NCBI RefSeq assembly: GCF_003034845.1
Contig: NZ_PZKC01000001.1
Location: forward strand, 331,473 to 395,472
Source of the DNA: Pseudothauera lacus
GTDB taxonomy: Bacteria; Pseudomonadota; Gammaproteobacteria; Burkholderiales; Rhodocyclaceae
Direction of reading: 5' to 3'
DNA: 64,000 nt
Shown: in pieces, positions 1-8,167 of the stretch
Layout of the letters: each line of letters begins with the position of its first letter
Numbering within the stretch: position 1 is the stretch's first letter
Notes under the pieces: generated by a model
What the model saw: only the letters and a program-made list of their open reading frames with translations
What the model was told of the DNA's origin: nothing
Databases searched by the model: none
Program-made: the position numbers and the translations under genes

Positions 1-96
1 GCCGAAAGCACGCCGCTGAGGCGATGCATGCGTCTGCGGGGCACCCACCAAGCAAGGCAGGCGCCCCTGCCGGACCTCGGGCACGGCCACCGAAGC

Positions 97-309
97 TCAA
101 TACACGCTGTCGTGATCGCCGACGTTGATGGGGATGATCCGCTGTTCCTCGATCAGCAGCTCCAGCGTGATCCGGTACGACAGATTGATGGACACCGAAT
201 GTACGCCGTGCAGCTTGCCGCAAAGGGCATGCAGGCGTAGCGAGGGGTGAAACGGGTTGGCCTGCAGCAGGGTCAGGGGCCTGCTGCACTGCTGATATCG
301 TTCCCGCTT
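97..309 (-). pseudogene. Remnant of RelE/ParE-family toxin (C-terminal part only)
   Basis: The frame ending with a stop at 97-99 encodes about 60 residues that look like the C-terminal two thirds of a RelE/ParE-type mRNA-interferase toxin: an ANPFHPSLRLH segment, then GKLHGVHSVSINLSYRI and a final INVGDHDSVY (compare the family pattern NPFHPSL..H.L.GK..G..S..V..SYRI....IG.HD.Y). Intact members have roughly 20-25 more residues before the NPFHP segment and begin with a Met. Here no start codon lies at the right place and the upstream in-frame sequence is not toxin-like, so the N-terminus appears lost. No partner antitoxin gene is visible between here and the window edge. This is a decayed copy; activity is unlikely. 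Confidence 0.55.
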
Positions 310-509
310 CAGCGCGGGAAGCCACCCCGCTTTGCTGCATGCGCCACGACCACTACCTCGGGCAACTGCCAGTCCGCCCCCGTCCACTCGGCAACGACCC
401 CCTCGGCGACCAGCGGGCCGTCCACCGCGCGCACCAGCGCAGCAATGCCCAGCATGTGCGCCGCAATCACTGCGGCGCCGATCAACACCTTGCTCACGTT
501 CTGCATCAT
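309..509 (-). CDS. Small putative membrane/secreted protein, 66 aa, unknown function
   Basis: A 66-residue frame with an excellent ribosome binding site (AGAGGAG) just before tandem ATG codons. Residues 5-30 form a hydrophobic stretch (VLIGAAVIAAHMLGIAALV) that could be a signal anchor; the rest is a short domain containing EWTGADWQLPEVVVVA. I do not recognise a family. The RBS and codon pattern favour a real gene. It ends inside the decayed toxin region and lies downstream of rfbC on the same strand, but about 160 bases separate them, so it may not be co-transcribed. Confidence 0.5.
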   Translation of the reverse strand: MMQNVSKVLIGAAVIAAHMLGIAALVRAVDGPLVAEGVVAEWTGADWQLPEVVVVAHAAKRGGFPR

Positions 510-673
510 CCTGCTCCTCTGGCGAACCCGCCAAGCGGGTGTGTCGCCATTGAAGCAAGCGCATGTATGGGCAGTTTGTCAGCCAGAGGGCTTCTTGCTT
601 CCCACTGTTTCCGTGTGCACCAGCGATACTTCGGGATACAAGCCCGCGCTCCGCCGCAGGCGACGGGACGCGC

Positions 674-1219
674 TCAGTCGAACAGTTCGGCGGCAGCCAG
701 CGAGTTGGCCTGACGGTCCTTGGCCGAGAGCAGCGGCTCACCCTCGAAAGGCCAGCGGATGCCGATCTGCGGATCGTTCCAGGCAATTGCGCGCTCGTGC
801 TCGGGTGCGTAGTAGTCAGTGGTCTTGTAGAGGAAATCAGCGCTCTCGCTGAGCACCACGAAACCGTGTGCAAAGCCGGCCGGCACCCACATCTGACGGT
901 TGTTCTCTTCCGACAGTTCGGCGCCTACCCAACGCCCGAAGGTGGGCGAGCTGCGGCGGATGTCCACAGCCACATCGAACACCCTGCCGCGCACCACCCG
1001 CACCAGCTTGCCCTGCGGCTGGCGGATCTGGTAGTGCAGGCCGCGCAGCACGCCGCGCGCCGAGCGTGAATGATTGTCCTGCACGAAAGCCACGTCGGCG
1101 CCGCTGAGCTCGGCGAAACCGCGGGCATTGAAGCTTTCCATGAAGAAGCCGCGGCTGTCGCCGAACACCTTCGGCTCGAGGATCAGCACTTCGGCGATAT
1201 CGGTCGCAATCACCTGCAT
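674..1219 (-). CDS. rfbC: dTDP-4-dehydrorhamnose 3,5-epimerase
   Basis: RfbC/RmlC epimerises dTDP-4-keto-6-deoxyglucose at C3 and C5 in the cytoplasmic dTDP-L-rhamnose pathway. The 181-residue length is normal for the family. The cupin signature is clear: FGDSRGFFMESFN near the N-terminus, FVQDNHSRSARGVLRGLHYQ with the catalytic His region, and VDIRRSSPTFGRW followed by VPAGFAHGFVVLSE. The start ATG shares one base with the stop of rfbA, so the two are translationally coupled. rfbB and rfbD, needed to complete the pathway, are not in the window. Rhamnose may feed the exopolysaccharide locus further right. Confidence 0.95.
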   Translation of the reverse strand: MQVIATDIAEVLILEPKVFGDSRGFFMESFNARGFAELSGADVAFVQDNHSRSARGVLRGLHYQIRQPQGKLVRVVRGRVFDVAVDIRRSSPTFGRWVGAELSEENNRQMWVPAGFAHGFVVLSESADFLYKTTDYYAPEHERAIAWNDPQIGIRWPFEGEPLLSAKDRQANSLAAAELFD

Positions 1220-2103
1220 CAGAACACCCGTTCCTCAAGTACGCGCAGCAGGTACTGCCCGTAACCGTTCTTCGCCAGCGGCGCCGCCAGCGCCCGCAGC
1301 GCTGCAGCATCGATCCAGCCACTGCGCCAGGCGATCTCCTCCGGGCAGGCGATCTTCAGGCCCTGGCGCTTCTCGATGGTCTGGATGAACAGACCCGCCT
1401 CCAGCAGGCTCTCGTGAGTGCCGGTATCCAGCCAGGCATGACCGCGCCCCATCACCTGCACATCCAGCGCACCCCATTCAAGGTACTGCCGGTTGACGTC
1501 GGTGATCTCCAGTTCGCCACGCGGGCTCGGTTTGAGCGCGCGCGCCACCTCCACCACCCGCTGGTCGTAGAAGTACAGGCCGGTCACCGCGTAGCGGCTC
1601 TTCGGCTGCGCCGGCTTCTCTTCCAGACTCACCGCCCGCCCGCCTTCGTCGAACTCCACCACGCCATAGCGCTCGGGATCATGCACCGGATAGGCGAACA
1701 CCGTCGCCCCTTCCGCACGCGCCCCGGCGGTACGCAGATCGCGGGCAAAGTCGTGGCCGTAGAAGAGGTTGTCACCCAGCACCAACGCACTTGCCCCCCC
1801 GTCGATGAAACGCTCGCCGATCAGGAAGGCCTGCGCCAGCCCGTCGGGGCTGGGCTGCACGGCATACTCCAGGCGCACGCCCCACTGCGCGCCGTCGCCC
1901 AGCAACTGCTGGAAACGCGGCGTATCCTGCGGCGTGGAGATGATCAGGATGTCGCGGATACCGGCCAGCATCAGCGTACACAGCGGGTAATAGATCATCG
2001 GCTTGTCGTACACCGGCAGGAGCTGCTTGGAAACCGCCAGCGTTGCCGGATGCAGCCGGGTGCCGGACCCCCCGGCGAGGATGATGCCCTTGCGATTGCT
2101 CAT
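1219..2103 (-). CDS. rfbA: Glucose-1-phosphate thymidylyltransferase
   Basis: RfbA/RmlA makes dTDP-glucose from glucose-1-phosphate and dTTP, the first step towards dTDP-rhamnose. The 294 residues start [21 protein letters not shown], the nucleotidyltransferase G-x-G-T-R-L-x-P signature; [25 protein letters not shown] and [17 protein letters not shown] are all typical of RmlA. The gene overlaps rfbC by one base (TGATG). Confidence 0.96.
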   Translation of the reverse strand: MSNRKGIILAGGSGTRLHPATLAVSKQLLPVYDKPMIYYPLCTLMLAGIRDILIISTPQDTPRFQQLLGDGAQWGVRLEYAVQPSPDGLAQAFLIGERFIDGGASALVLGDNLFYGHDFARDLRTAGARAEGATVFAYPVHDPERYGVVEFDEGGRAVSLEEKPAQPKSRYAVTGLYFYDQRVVEVARALKPSPRGELEITDVNRQYLEWGALDVQVMGRGHAWLDTGTHESLLEAGLFIQTIEKRQGLKIACPEEIAWRSGWIDAAALRALAAPLAKNGYGQYLLRVLEERVF

Positions 2104-2166
2104 TGATGCCTGTTCCGAATCATGAACCGTTAAAGATGACTTGGAGAAACACTGCTTAACTCACCA

Positions 2167-2289
2167 CCGTCCGGGCTGAGCCTGCCGCACCGTCCGGGCT
2201 GAGCCGGTCGAAGCCCATTCGGAGGCACTGCCGAAAAACGCCCTTCGACTGCCTGCCCTGAGCGCAGCCCAAGGGCTCAGCCCGAACGG
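2167..2289 (+). repeat. REP-like intergenic repeat pair in direct and inverted orientation
   Basis: The spacer between rfbA and the next nucleotidyltransferase gene carries CCGTCCGGGCTGAGCC at 2167-2182, a second copy CCGTCCGGGCTGAGCCGGTCGAAGC from 2190, and an inverted partner GGGCTCAGCCCGAACGG at 2273-2289. This matches the CCGTTCGGGCTGAGC..GTCGAAG type of dispersed palindromic repeat often seen between genes in high-GC beta- and gammaproteobacteria. It can fold as a long imperfect stem and may act as a transcript-end structure. No coding potential is evident. Confidence 0.6.
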
Positions 2290-2360
2290 ATTTGATCAGT
2301 GCTTCCCCCAGGCCGCCATTGTCAGGCCTTTGTATGGCCTGCCGCCAGCCCTGCGGGTGT

Positions 2361-3464
2361 TCAACCGCGCGCATCCCCCCAGCGCAGACTGGTCGTGTCA
2401 TCACCCACATACACCGCCTGACCGCTGCGATCGACACAATAGTTGAAGGACAGGATCTTCTCCGACACCGTCTGCCCCTCGCCCACCCGCGTGTAGTCGA
2501 ACAGCACGCTGCGCTCGATGCGCGAGGCCGCGCGCAGGTGGCAACCACGGCCAATCCAGGTCGGCCCGATCACCGACACCCCGGGGTCGATGCGCACGTT
2601 CGAGCCGATGTAGCACGGCCCGACGATCTGCACGCTGTCCCAGGCGATCGAGGTGTTGAGCCCCACCCACACCCCCGGGCGGATCTCCCGTCCGGGCATC
2701 TCCATCTGCGCCACCTCGCCGCGCAGCACACGCTGCAGCACTTCCCAGTAGTCGGTAAGGCGGCCGATGTCGATCCAGTTGAAGAAGCGCGACTGCGCAT
2801 AGAAGGGCAGATCCTTCTCCACCAGCATCGGGAACAGCTCGCTGCCGATGTCAAACTCGCGCCCCGGAGGAATCAGCTCAATCACCTCCGGCTCGAAAAT
2901 GTAGATGCCCGTGCTCGCCAGCGTGGACAGCGCCGCCTCGGGCGCCGGCTTCTCCTGGAAGGCACGCACCCGCCCGTCCTCGTCGGCGACCACCACGCCA
3001 TAGTTGCCGACCTGCTCGCGCGGCACGTCCAGCGTCACCACGCTGGCCAGCGCACCCTTGTGGCGGTGTTCATCGAGCGCCGCGCGGATGTCCAGGTCGA
3101 CGATGGCGTCGCCACACATCACCAGCGTGGTGTCGTCGAAGAAACCACCGAAATCCTGGATCTTGCGCATCCCGCCGGCCGAACCCAGCGCCTTCGGCAC
3201 GATCTCGCCGTAGTCACGGCGCCCCTCGTAGGAATACCCGATCTCCACCCCCCAGCGATGCCCGTCGCCAAAGTAGTTCTCGATCTTGTAGTGGTTGAAC
3301 GCCACATTGACCATGATCTCGCGCACCCCGTAACGCGCCAGATGCTCGATCAGGTACTCCATCACTGGCTTGTTGAGGATGGGCACCATGGGTTTGGGCA
3401 GGTTCTTGGTCAACGGGCGCACCCGCGTGCCCTGCCCCGCGGCGAGGATCATTCCTTTTGCCAA
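2361..3464 (-). CDS. NDP-sugar pyrophosphorylase (mannose-1-P guanylyltransferase-like)
   Basis: A 367-residue two-domain sugar nucleotidyltransferase. The N-terminal domain has MILAAGQGTRVRPLTKNLPKPM (residues 5-26), VMCGDAIVDLDI (metal/nucleotide site) and FQEKP. The C-terminal third is a left-handed beta-helix of hexapeptide-like turns (VWVGLNTSIAWDSVQIVGPCYIG...). This layout fits GDP-mannose or glucose-1-phosphate nucleotidyltransferases of the GCD1 type; the exact substrate cannot be read from sequence. The gene is on the same strand as rfbAC but is separated from them by the repeat-bearing spacer. A role in supplying sugar nucleotides for surface polysaccharide is inferred. Confidence 0.85.
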   Translation of the reverse strand: MAKGMILAAGQGTRVRPLTKNLPKPMVPILNKPVMEYLIEHLARYGVREIMVNVAFNHYKIENYFGDGHRWGVEIGYSYEGRRDYGEIVPKALGSAGGMRKIQDFGGFFDDTTLVMCGDAIVDLDIRAALDEHRHKGALASVVTLDVPREQVGNYGVVVADEDGRVRAFQEKPAPEAALSTLASTGIYIFEPEVIELIPPGREFDIGSELFPMLVEKDLPFYAQSRFFNWIDIGRLTDYWEVLQRVLRGEVAQMEMPGREIRPGVWVGLNTSIAWDSVQIVGPCYIGSNVRIDPGVSVIGPTWIGRGCHLRAASRIERSVLFDYTRVGEGQTVSEKILSFNYCVDRSGQAVYVGDDTTSLRWGDARG

Positions 3465-3552
3465 AGCCAGCTCCTTATGCTCAAAGCGTGAAGAGGCGCA
3501 TTCTAAACGAGTAAGAGCAGTTTTTTATTGCAACGCACCAACATCCTTCTCG

Positions 3553-5283
3553 CTAATTGAACGGAAAGAAGAACGGCACTGTGACAAGGGCAATAAGGGA
3601 ATAGGTGAGACTGACCGGCGCCCCCACCCTGACGAAGTCCAGCACCTTGTAGCGCCCGGGCGAAAAGACCATCAGATGCGTCTGATAGCCGAAGGGAATC
3701 ATGAAGCACGCGCTGGCACCGTAGCAGACGATGAGGATGAAGGGCGTCGGATCTACCCCGAATGCGCGCGCGGCGGCCAGCCCAATGGGAAAGGCCAACG
3801 CGGCAGCCGCATTGTTGGTGACGATTTCGCTCAGCAGCAAGGTGAGCAGATAGACGCCGACGAAAGCCCCCCAGACACCGTAGCCGGAAAACACGAACTG
3901 GATCGCATCGGCCACCAGCTGCGCCGCCCCGGAGGACTCCAGCACCCGCGCCACGGTAAGCGCCGAACCGATGATCAGCACCAGCTCGAACGGAAAACGC
4001 CGCCTGACCTCACCAAACGTCAGCACGCCGGAGAGCAGGAGCCCGCCGGCAAACAGCAACAGACCCGAGAACAACGGCAGCCACCCCAGCGTCGCAAACA
4101 GCACCACGGCGGCAAAACCCGACAGTGTCACCCTGCTCTGCAAAGCAGTCAGCCGCGGGCGGATCGGCGCGCCGCTCACCAGCACGAAGTTGCGGTCAAG
4201 GTTGCGATGCTGGGCAAAATCGTTGCCCACTGCCAGCAGCAGGCAGTCTCCGGCACGAATCTGCACCCGCCCCAGTTGCCCGCCAATCTGCTGCTCGCCA
4301 CGGCGGATGCCCACCACCCCGGCGTCGAACATGGTGCGGAAGTCGACCTGCCGCAGGGTCTTGTTGATCAGCTCGGATTCACCGACCACCACCACTTCGA
4401 CGAGGTTGGAGCGCAACAGGCTTTCCGCGCCATTGCCGAAGAACTGCAGACCGGCAAACTGGCGCAAGGACGACACCTTGTCCACCTCGCCGGTGAAGAT
4501 CAGCAGATCGCCCTCCTCCAGCATTTCATCCGGCCCGACCGGAGAGATCAGATGTCCCTGGCGCTCTATCTGCAGCAGGAACAAGCCCTCCAGCCCCCGC
4601 ATGCGGTTCTCCTCGATGGTCTTCCCGGCCAGCGGCGACCCCTCCATGACCCGCGCCTCCAGGACGTAGCGCTGGATCGCCTCCCGCACATCGACGTCGT
4701 GGGCAGGCAACAAGCGGCTCGACAGTGCCAGCACGACGATGCAGCCCAGCGCAATCGGCACGCCCGCCCAGGCCAGATCGAACATCTGGATCGGCGGCAG
4801 ACCCGCCTCGACCACAAAGGAATTGACCACCAGATTGGTCGACGTACCGACCAGCGTCGTCACCCCGCCCAGCACCGAAGCGTACGACAGCGGAATCAGC
4901 AGGCGTGACGGAGAAATGAACTTCTGTCGTGCAACCACCCCCAGCAAGGCCCCAACCACCGCCGTGTTGTTGAGGAAGGCCGACAGCATCGCCGTAAGGC
5001 CCGAGAGCCTCAGCACGGCAAAGCCCGGGCGCCCCTTCAGCAAGGTGGCGGACAGGCGGTCCAGCAAGGGAGAGCGCTCCAAGGCCAGCGACACCAGCAG
5101 CAACAGCACCAGCGTTGCCAGCGCAGAGTTCGTATAGCTGCCGAGCAAGGCACGCTGATCGACCAACCCGAGCAGATGGAAGCCGACCGCCCAGCTCACA
5201 AACAGCGGTGCAGGTGCAACCCGGCCGCTGATGAGCAGCACCAGCAGCACACCAATGGACAACAGCACAAGCGTCGCAGTCAT
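3553..5283 (-). CDS. SLC13/DASS-type anion permease with two TrkA-C domains
   Basis: A 576-residue inner-membrane transporter. Two membrane halves carry the duplicated family signatures: SAFLNNTAVV (about residues 101-110) with VGTSTNLVVN (145-154) in the first, EIVTNNAAAALAFPIG in the second. Between them are two cytosolic TrkA-C/RCK_C regulatory domains (about 205-275 and 290-352; EGSPLAGKTIEE and LINKTLRQVDF). This architecture is typical of Sac1/SLT-like sulfate or dicarboxylate permeases. Its position just downstream of cysQ and beside the sulfate-activation genes makes sulfate or thiosulfate uptake the most likely role; substrate is inference. Confidence 0.85.
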   Translation of the reverse strand: MTATLVLLSIGVLLVLLISGRVAPAPLFVSWAVGFHLLGLVDQRALLGSYTNSALATLVLLLLVSLALERSPLLDRLSATLLKGRPGFAVLRLSGLTAMLSAFLNNTAVVGALLGVVARQKFISPSRLLIPLSYASVLGGVTTLVGTSTNLVVNSFVVEAGLPPIQMFDLAWAGVPIALGCIVVLALSSRLLPAHDVDVREAIQRYVLEARVMEGSPLAGKTIEENRMRGLEGLFLLQIERQGHLISPVGPDEMLEEGDLLIFTGEVDKVSSLRQFAGLQFFGNGAESLLRSNLVEVVVVGESELINKTLRQVDFRTMFDAGVVGIRRGEQQIGGQLGRVQIRAGDCLLLAVGNDFAQHRNLDRNFVLVSGAPIRPRLTALQSRVTLSGFAAVVLFATLGWLPLFSGLLLFAGGLLLSGVLTFGEVRRRFPFELVLIIGSALTVARVLESSGAAQLVADAIQFVFSGYGVWGAFVGVYLLTLLLSEIVTNNAAAALAFPIGLAAARAFGVDPTPFILIVCYGASACFMIPFGYQTHLMVFSPGRYKVLDFVRVGAPVSLTYSLIALVTVPFFFPFN

Positions 5284-5408
5284 TTACGGCTTCCCGTCAG
5301 CAAAGAGCACAAGAACACCGCCCGCAAGCCTCGCGACGCCCCATCGCAGGCACCGTCCACATGCCGGAGCACTGCGCAAGACCCCAAGCGCGGGGGGATG
5401 TTGCCCAC

Positions 5409-6188
5409 TCACTCGCCCAGCCCCCAGGCGGCAAAGTGCGGATTGTCGAAGCCAGGCTTGCCATAGCGCAGCGGGCTGCCGTCGTCGACGCGCACCACCC
5501 GGCCACCCGCAGCACTCAGCACAGCGTGGCCGGCAGCGATATCCCACTCCATGGTGCGCCCCAGGCGCGGATACACATCGGCCTCGCCAGCGGCCACCAG
5601 GCACAGCTTCAGGGAAGACCCCGCGCTCTTCAGTTCCGCCACCCGGCGTCCGGCCAGAAAGGCCTCCAGCGCCGCCGCGTCGCCATGAGAGCGACTGGCC
5701 ACCACCGACAGCCCCGCCGCCGGTACCGCGCGGCAACCGATCGGACGCCGGCCATCGGCATCCTCGACAAAGGCGCCACGCCCCGCCACACCGGCAAACA
5801 GACGGCCCAGCGCCGGCGCATACACCACCCCCAATACCGGCTCGCCACGCTCGATCAACGCAATGTTGACGGTGAACTCGCCATTGCGGCCGATGAACTC
5901 CTTGGTACCGTCCAACGGATCAACCAGCCAGAAACGATCGCCCACAACCGGCACCCGCCCGGCTGCCACCTCTTCCTCGGCGACCACCGGCGCCTGTACC
6001 GCGAGCCCCCGCAAGCCGGCAAGGATCACCGCCTCAGCCTTCTCGTCGGCCTCGGTAACCGGCGACGCATCGTCCTTTCCGCGCACCGCAAAGTCGGTGG
6101 CATACACCTGCATGATCACCGCACCCGCATCCCGCGCAACCGCCATGCACGACGCCAGCAAAGCGTCATCGAAGCCCGTCGTCGTCAT
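5409..6188 (-). CDS. cysQ: 3'(2'),5'-bisphosphate nucleotidase CysQ
   Basis: CysQ removes the 3'-phosphate from PAP (and PAPS), clearing a toxic by-product of sulfate activation. The inositol-monophosphatase fold motifs are present: DASPVTEADEKAE, EEEVAAG, the metal site WLVDPLDGTKEF, and the C-terminal EWDIAAGHAVL. I place the start at the internal ATG at 6188 (259 aa) because GGAGAG lies eight bases before it, whereas the ATG at 6212 has no ribosome binding site. The gene diverges from the HTH-CysD gene across a promoter region carrying two dyads. Confidence 0.93.
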   Translation of the reverse strand: MTTTGFDDALLASCMAVARDAGAVIMQVYATDFAVRGKDDASPVTEADEKAEAVILAGLRGLAVQAPVVAEEEVAAGRVPVVGDRFWLVDPLDGTKEFIGRNGEFTVNIALIERGEPVLGVVYAPALGRLFAGVAGRGAFVEDADGRRPIGCRAVPAAGLSVVASRSHGDAAALEAFLAGRRVAELKSAGSSLKLCLVAAGEADVYPRLGRTMEWDIAAGHAVLSAAGGRVVRVDDGSPLRYGKPGFDNPHFAAWGLGE

Positions 6189-6207
6189 ATCCAGTCTCTC
6201 CAGAACA

Positions 6208-6266
6208 CACATCGCAAAAAATGATGTGGTATTGTACTCGCACGTTTTAGTCCTGAATCCAGGACT
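6208..6266. promoter_or_regulatory. Divergent cysQ / HTH-cysD control region with two inverted repeats
   Basis: Two dyads lie between the divergent starts at 6188 and 6308. The first is CACATC-N9-GATGTG (6208-6228). The second is a perfect 7-bp inverted repeat, AGTCCTG-AATC-CAGGACT (6249-6266). No T-run follows either in a way that suggests a terminator, and both sit where an operator would be. The region is noticeably richer in A and T than the flanking genes. Because the gene at 6308 starts with a DNA-binding domain, self-regulation through one of these dyads is a natural guess. A CysB-type site could not be identified by eye. Confidence 0.5.
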
Positions 6267-6307
6267 CGATATGTTTTACCTTTATCAGCCGATATGGATT
6301 AGTCAAA

Positions 6308-8098
6308 ATGGCGCACGGAGCCCGCCATCTCAGCCCTGAAGCCCTCAACGAGCGCCGCAAGCTCGCAGTGCGCTTGCGTCTCAGTGGACAGACCCTGGCC
6401 GAGGTTGCACGCCTTGCCGATCTAAGCGTACCCACCGTCCTCGCCGCCATGCGTGCCTTCGAGAACGGCGGCTGGGATGCCATCGCCGTTCGTCAACGCG
6501 GGCGTGACGAAGGCAGCGGCAAGCTGCTCAGCCCGCAGCGCGAACACCAGTTGCTGCAAAGCCTGGCGAAAAGCGCCGGAGTCTGGACGGAGAGCAGCAC
6601 CGGCGAGCTGATCCGCACGCACTTTGGCATTGAGGCCGCGGCACGCACCGTCAGCCGTCTGCTCACCCGCTGGGGCATCAAGAGCAGCGCGGCGCGCCCC
6701 GAAGAGAGCGTCAGCGCGCCCGCCACCCTGCGGCTGCATGCCCGCGCACACGAAATCGTCTGGCAAGGCGGCCCGCCACACGCAGCAGGCGGCGAAACCC
6801 TGCGTTTCCTGATCATGCGCGACAGTCGCAACCGCCTGACGTTCACCGCGCTCGACCTGCAGCAACCCCTGCACGCCCTCGCCAGACTGACCGATCACTA
6901 CCGCACCCAGGCCGGCGAGCGCCCCGCCGACATTCACCTCAGCGGCTTCGACCTCACCCGCATCGCTCCTGCAGCCCTCCCGGCCGGCGTCACACTGCAC
7001 AGCACACCGCTGCCATCAACGCGCACGCTGCTGCCCCCCCTGCCCGCCGCCGCCCCTGCCGACCAACCCTCCTCGCACACGCAGGCCCCGCAAGGGCGCC
7101 CCGGGGCGCCCGACGCCGATGGCATGCACAAGGCCGCGGCCGTCACCAAACCCACGTCATCCACGAGCATTGCAAGGCAAGCCCTCATGAAATCAGCGCA
7201 AACCCTCACCCACCTGCAGCGCCTCGAGGCAGAGAGCATCCACATCATGCGCGAGGTCGTCGCCGAAGCCGACAACCCCGTCATGCTGTACTCCATCGGC
7301 AAGGACAGCGCGGTGATGCTCCATCTCGCACGCAAGGCCTTTCACCCCGCGGTACCGCCCTTCCCCCTGCTACATGTCGATACGCGCTGGAAATTCCGTG
7401 ACATGTACGCCTTCCGCGACCGCATGGCGCAGGAAACCGGCATGGATCTGCTGGTGCACATCAACCCCGAGGGCATCGAGAAGAACATCAACCCCTTCAC
7501 CCACGGCTCGGCCATCCACACCGACATCATGAAGACCGAAGGGCTCAAGCAGGCACTCGACCAGTACGGCTTCGATGCCGCCTTCGGAGGCGCACGCCGC
7601 GACGAGGAAAAATCCCGCGCCAAGGAACGCGTCTTCTCCTTCCGCTCCGCGCAGCACCGCTGGGACCCGAAGAACCAGCGCCCGGAGTTGTGGAAGCTCT
7701 ACAACGCCCGCAAGCACAAGGGCGAGTCGATCCGCGTGTTCCCGCTGTCCAACTGGACAGAGCTGGACATCTGGCAATACATCTACCTGGAGAACATCCC
7801 CATCGTGCCGCTCTACCTCTCCGCGGTGCGCCCGGTGGTCGAGCGCGACGGCACGCTGATCATGGTCGACGACGAACGCATGCCGCTGAAGCCCGGTGAA
7901 GTGCCGATGATGAAGAAAGTGCGCTTCCGCACCCTTGGCTGCTACCCCCTCACCGGCGCCATCGAATCCACGGCCGACACCCTGCCGGCCATCATCCAGG
8001 AGATGCTGCTGACCCGCACCTCCGAACGCCAGGGCCGCGTCATCGACCACGATTCCGCCGCATCGATGGAAAAGAAAAAGCAGGAGGGGTACTTCTGA
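6308..8098 (+). CDS. cysD: Sulfate adenylyltransferase subunit 2 (CysD) with N-terminal HTH/IS630-transposase-like extension
   Basis: One open frame of 596 residues joins two parts. Residues 294-596 are a complete CysD (normal length about 300): PP-loop [18 protein letters not shown] near 327-344, [20 protein letters not shown], the [11 protein letters not shown] segment and the conserved tail [20 protein letters not shown]. CysD with CysN makes adenylyl sulfate from sulfate and ATP. Residues 1-250 resemble the N-terminal part of IS630-type transposases: an HTH ([20 protein letters not shown]), a second winged-helix region ([17 protein letters not shown]-like, about 110-135), and a degenerate RNase H-like stretch lacking clear DDE acids. 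A Pro/Ala/Ser/Thr-rich linker (about 250-290) follows. An internal ATG at 7187 with a weak AAGGCA could start free-standing CysD. No stop or frameshift separates the parts. Confidence 0.85.
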   Translation: MAHGARHLSPEALNERRKLAVRLRLSGQTLAEVARLADLSVPTVLAAMRAFENGGWDAIAVRQRGRDEGSGKLLSPQREHQLLQSLAKSAGVWTESSTGELIRTHFGIEAAARTVSRLLTRWGIKSSAARPEESVSAPATLRLHARAHEIVWQGGPPHAAGGETLRFLIMRDSRNRLTFTALDLQQPLHALARLTDHYRTQAGERPADIHLSGFDLTRIAPAALPAGVTLHSTPLPSTRTLLPPLPAAAPADQPSSHTQAPQGRPGAPDADGMHKAAAVTKPTSSTSIARQALMKSAQTLTHLQRLEAESIHIMREVVAEADNPVMLYSIGKDSAVMLHLARKAFHPAVPPFPLLHVDTRWKFRDMYAFRDRMAQETGMDLLVHINPEGIEKNINPFTHGSAIHTDIMKTEGLKQALDQYGFDAAFGGARRDEEKSRAKERVFSFRSAQHRWDPKNQRPELWKLYNARKHKGESIRVFPLSNWTELDIWQYIYLENIPIVPLYLSAVRPVVERDGTLIMVDDERMPLKPGEVPMMKKVRFRTLGCYPLTGAIESTADTLPAIIQEMLLTRTSERQGRVIDHDSAASMEKKKQEGYF

Positions 8099-8167
8099 GG
8101 TGCCCCAGGCAACTCGGCAGGAACCCATACCCCCACCCCTCCCACCTCCAGTTTCGAGCCAGAGAAA

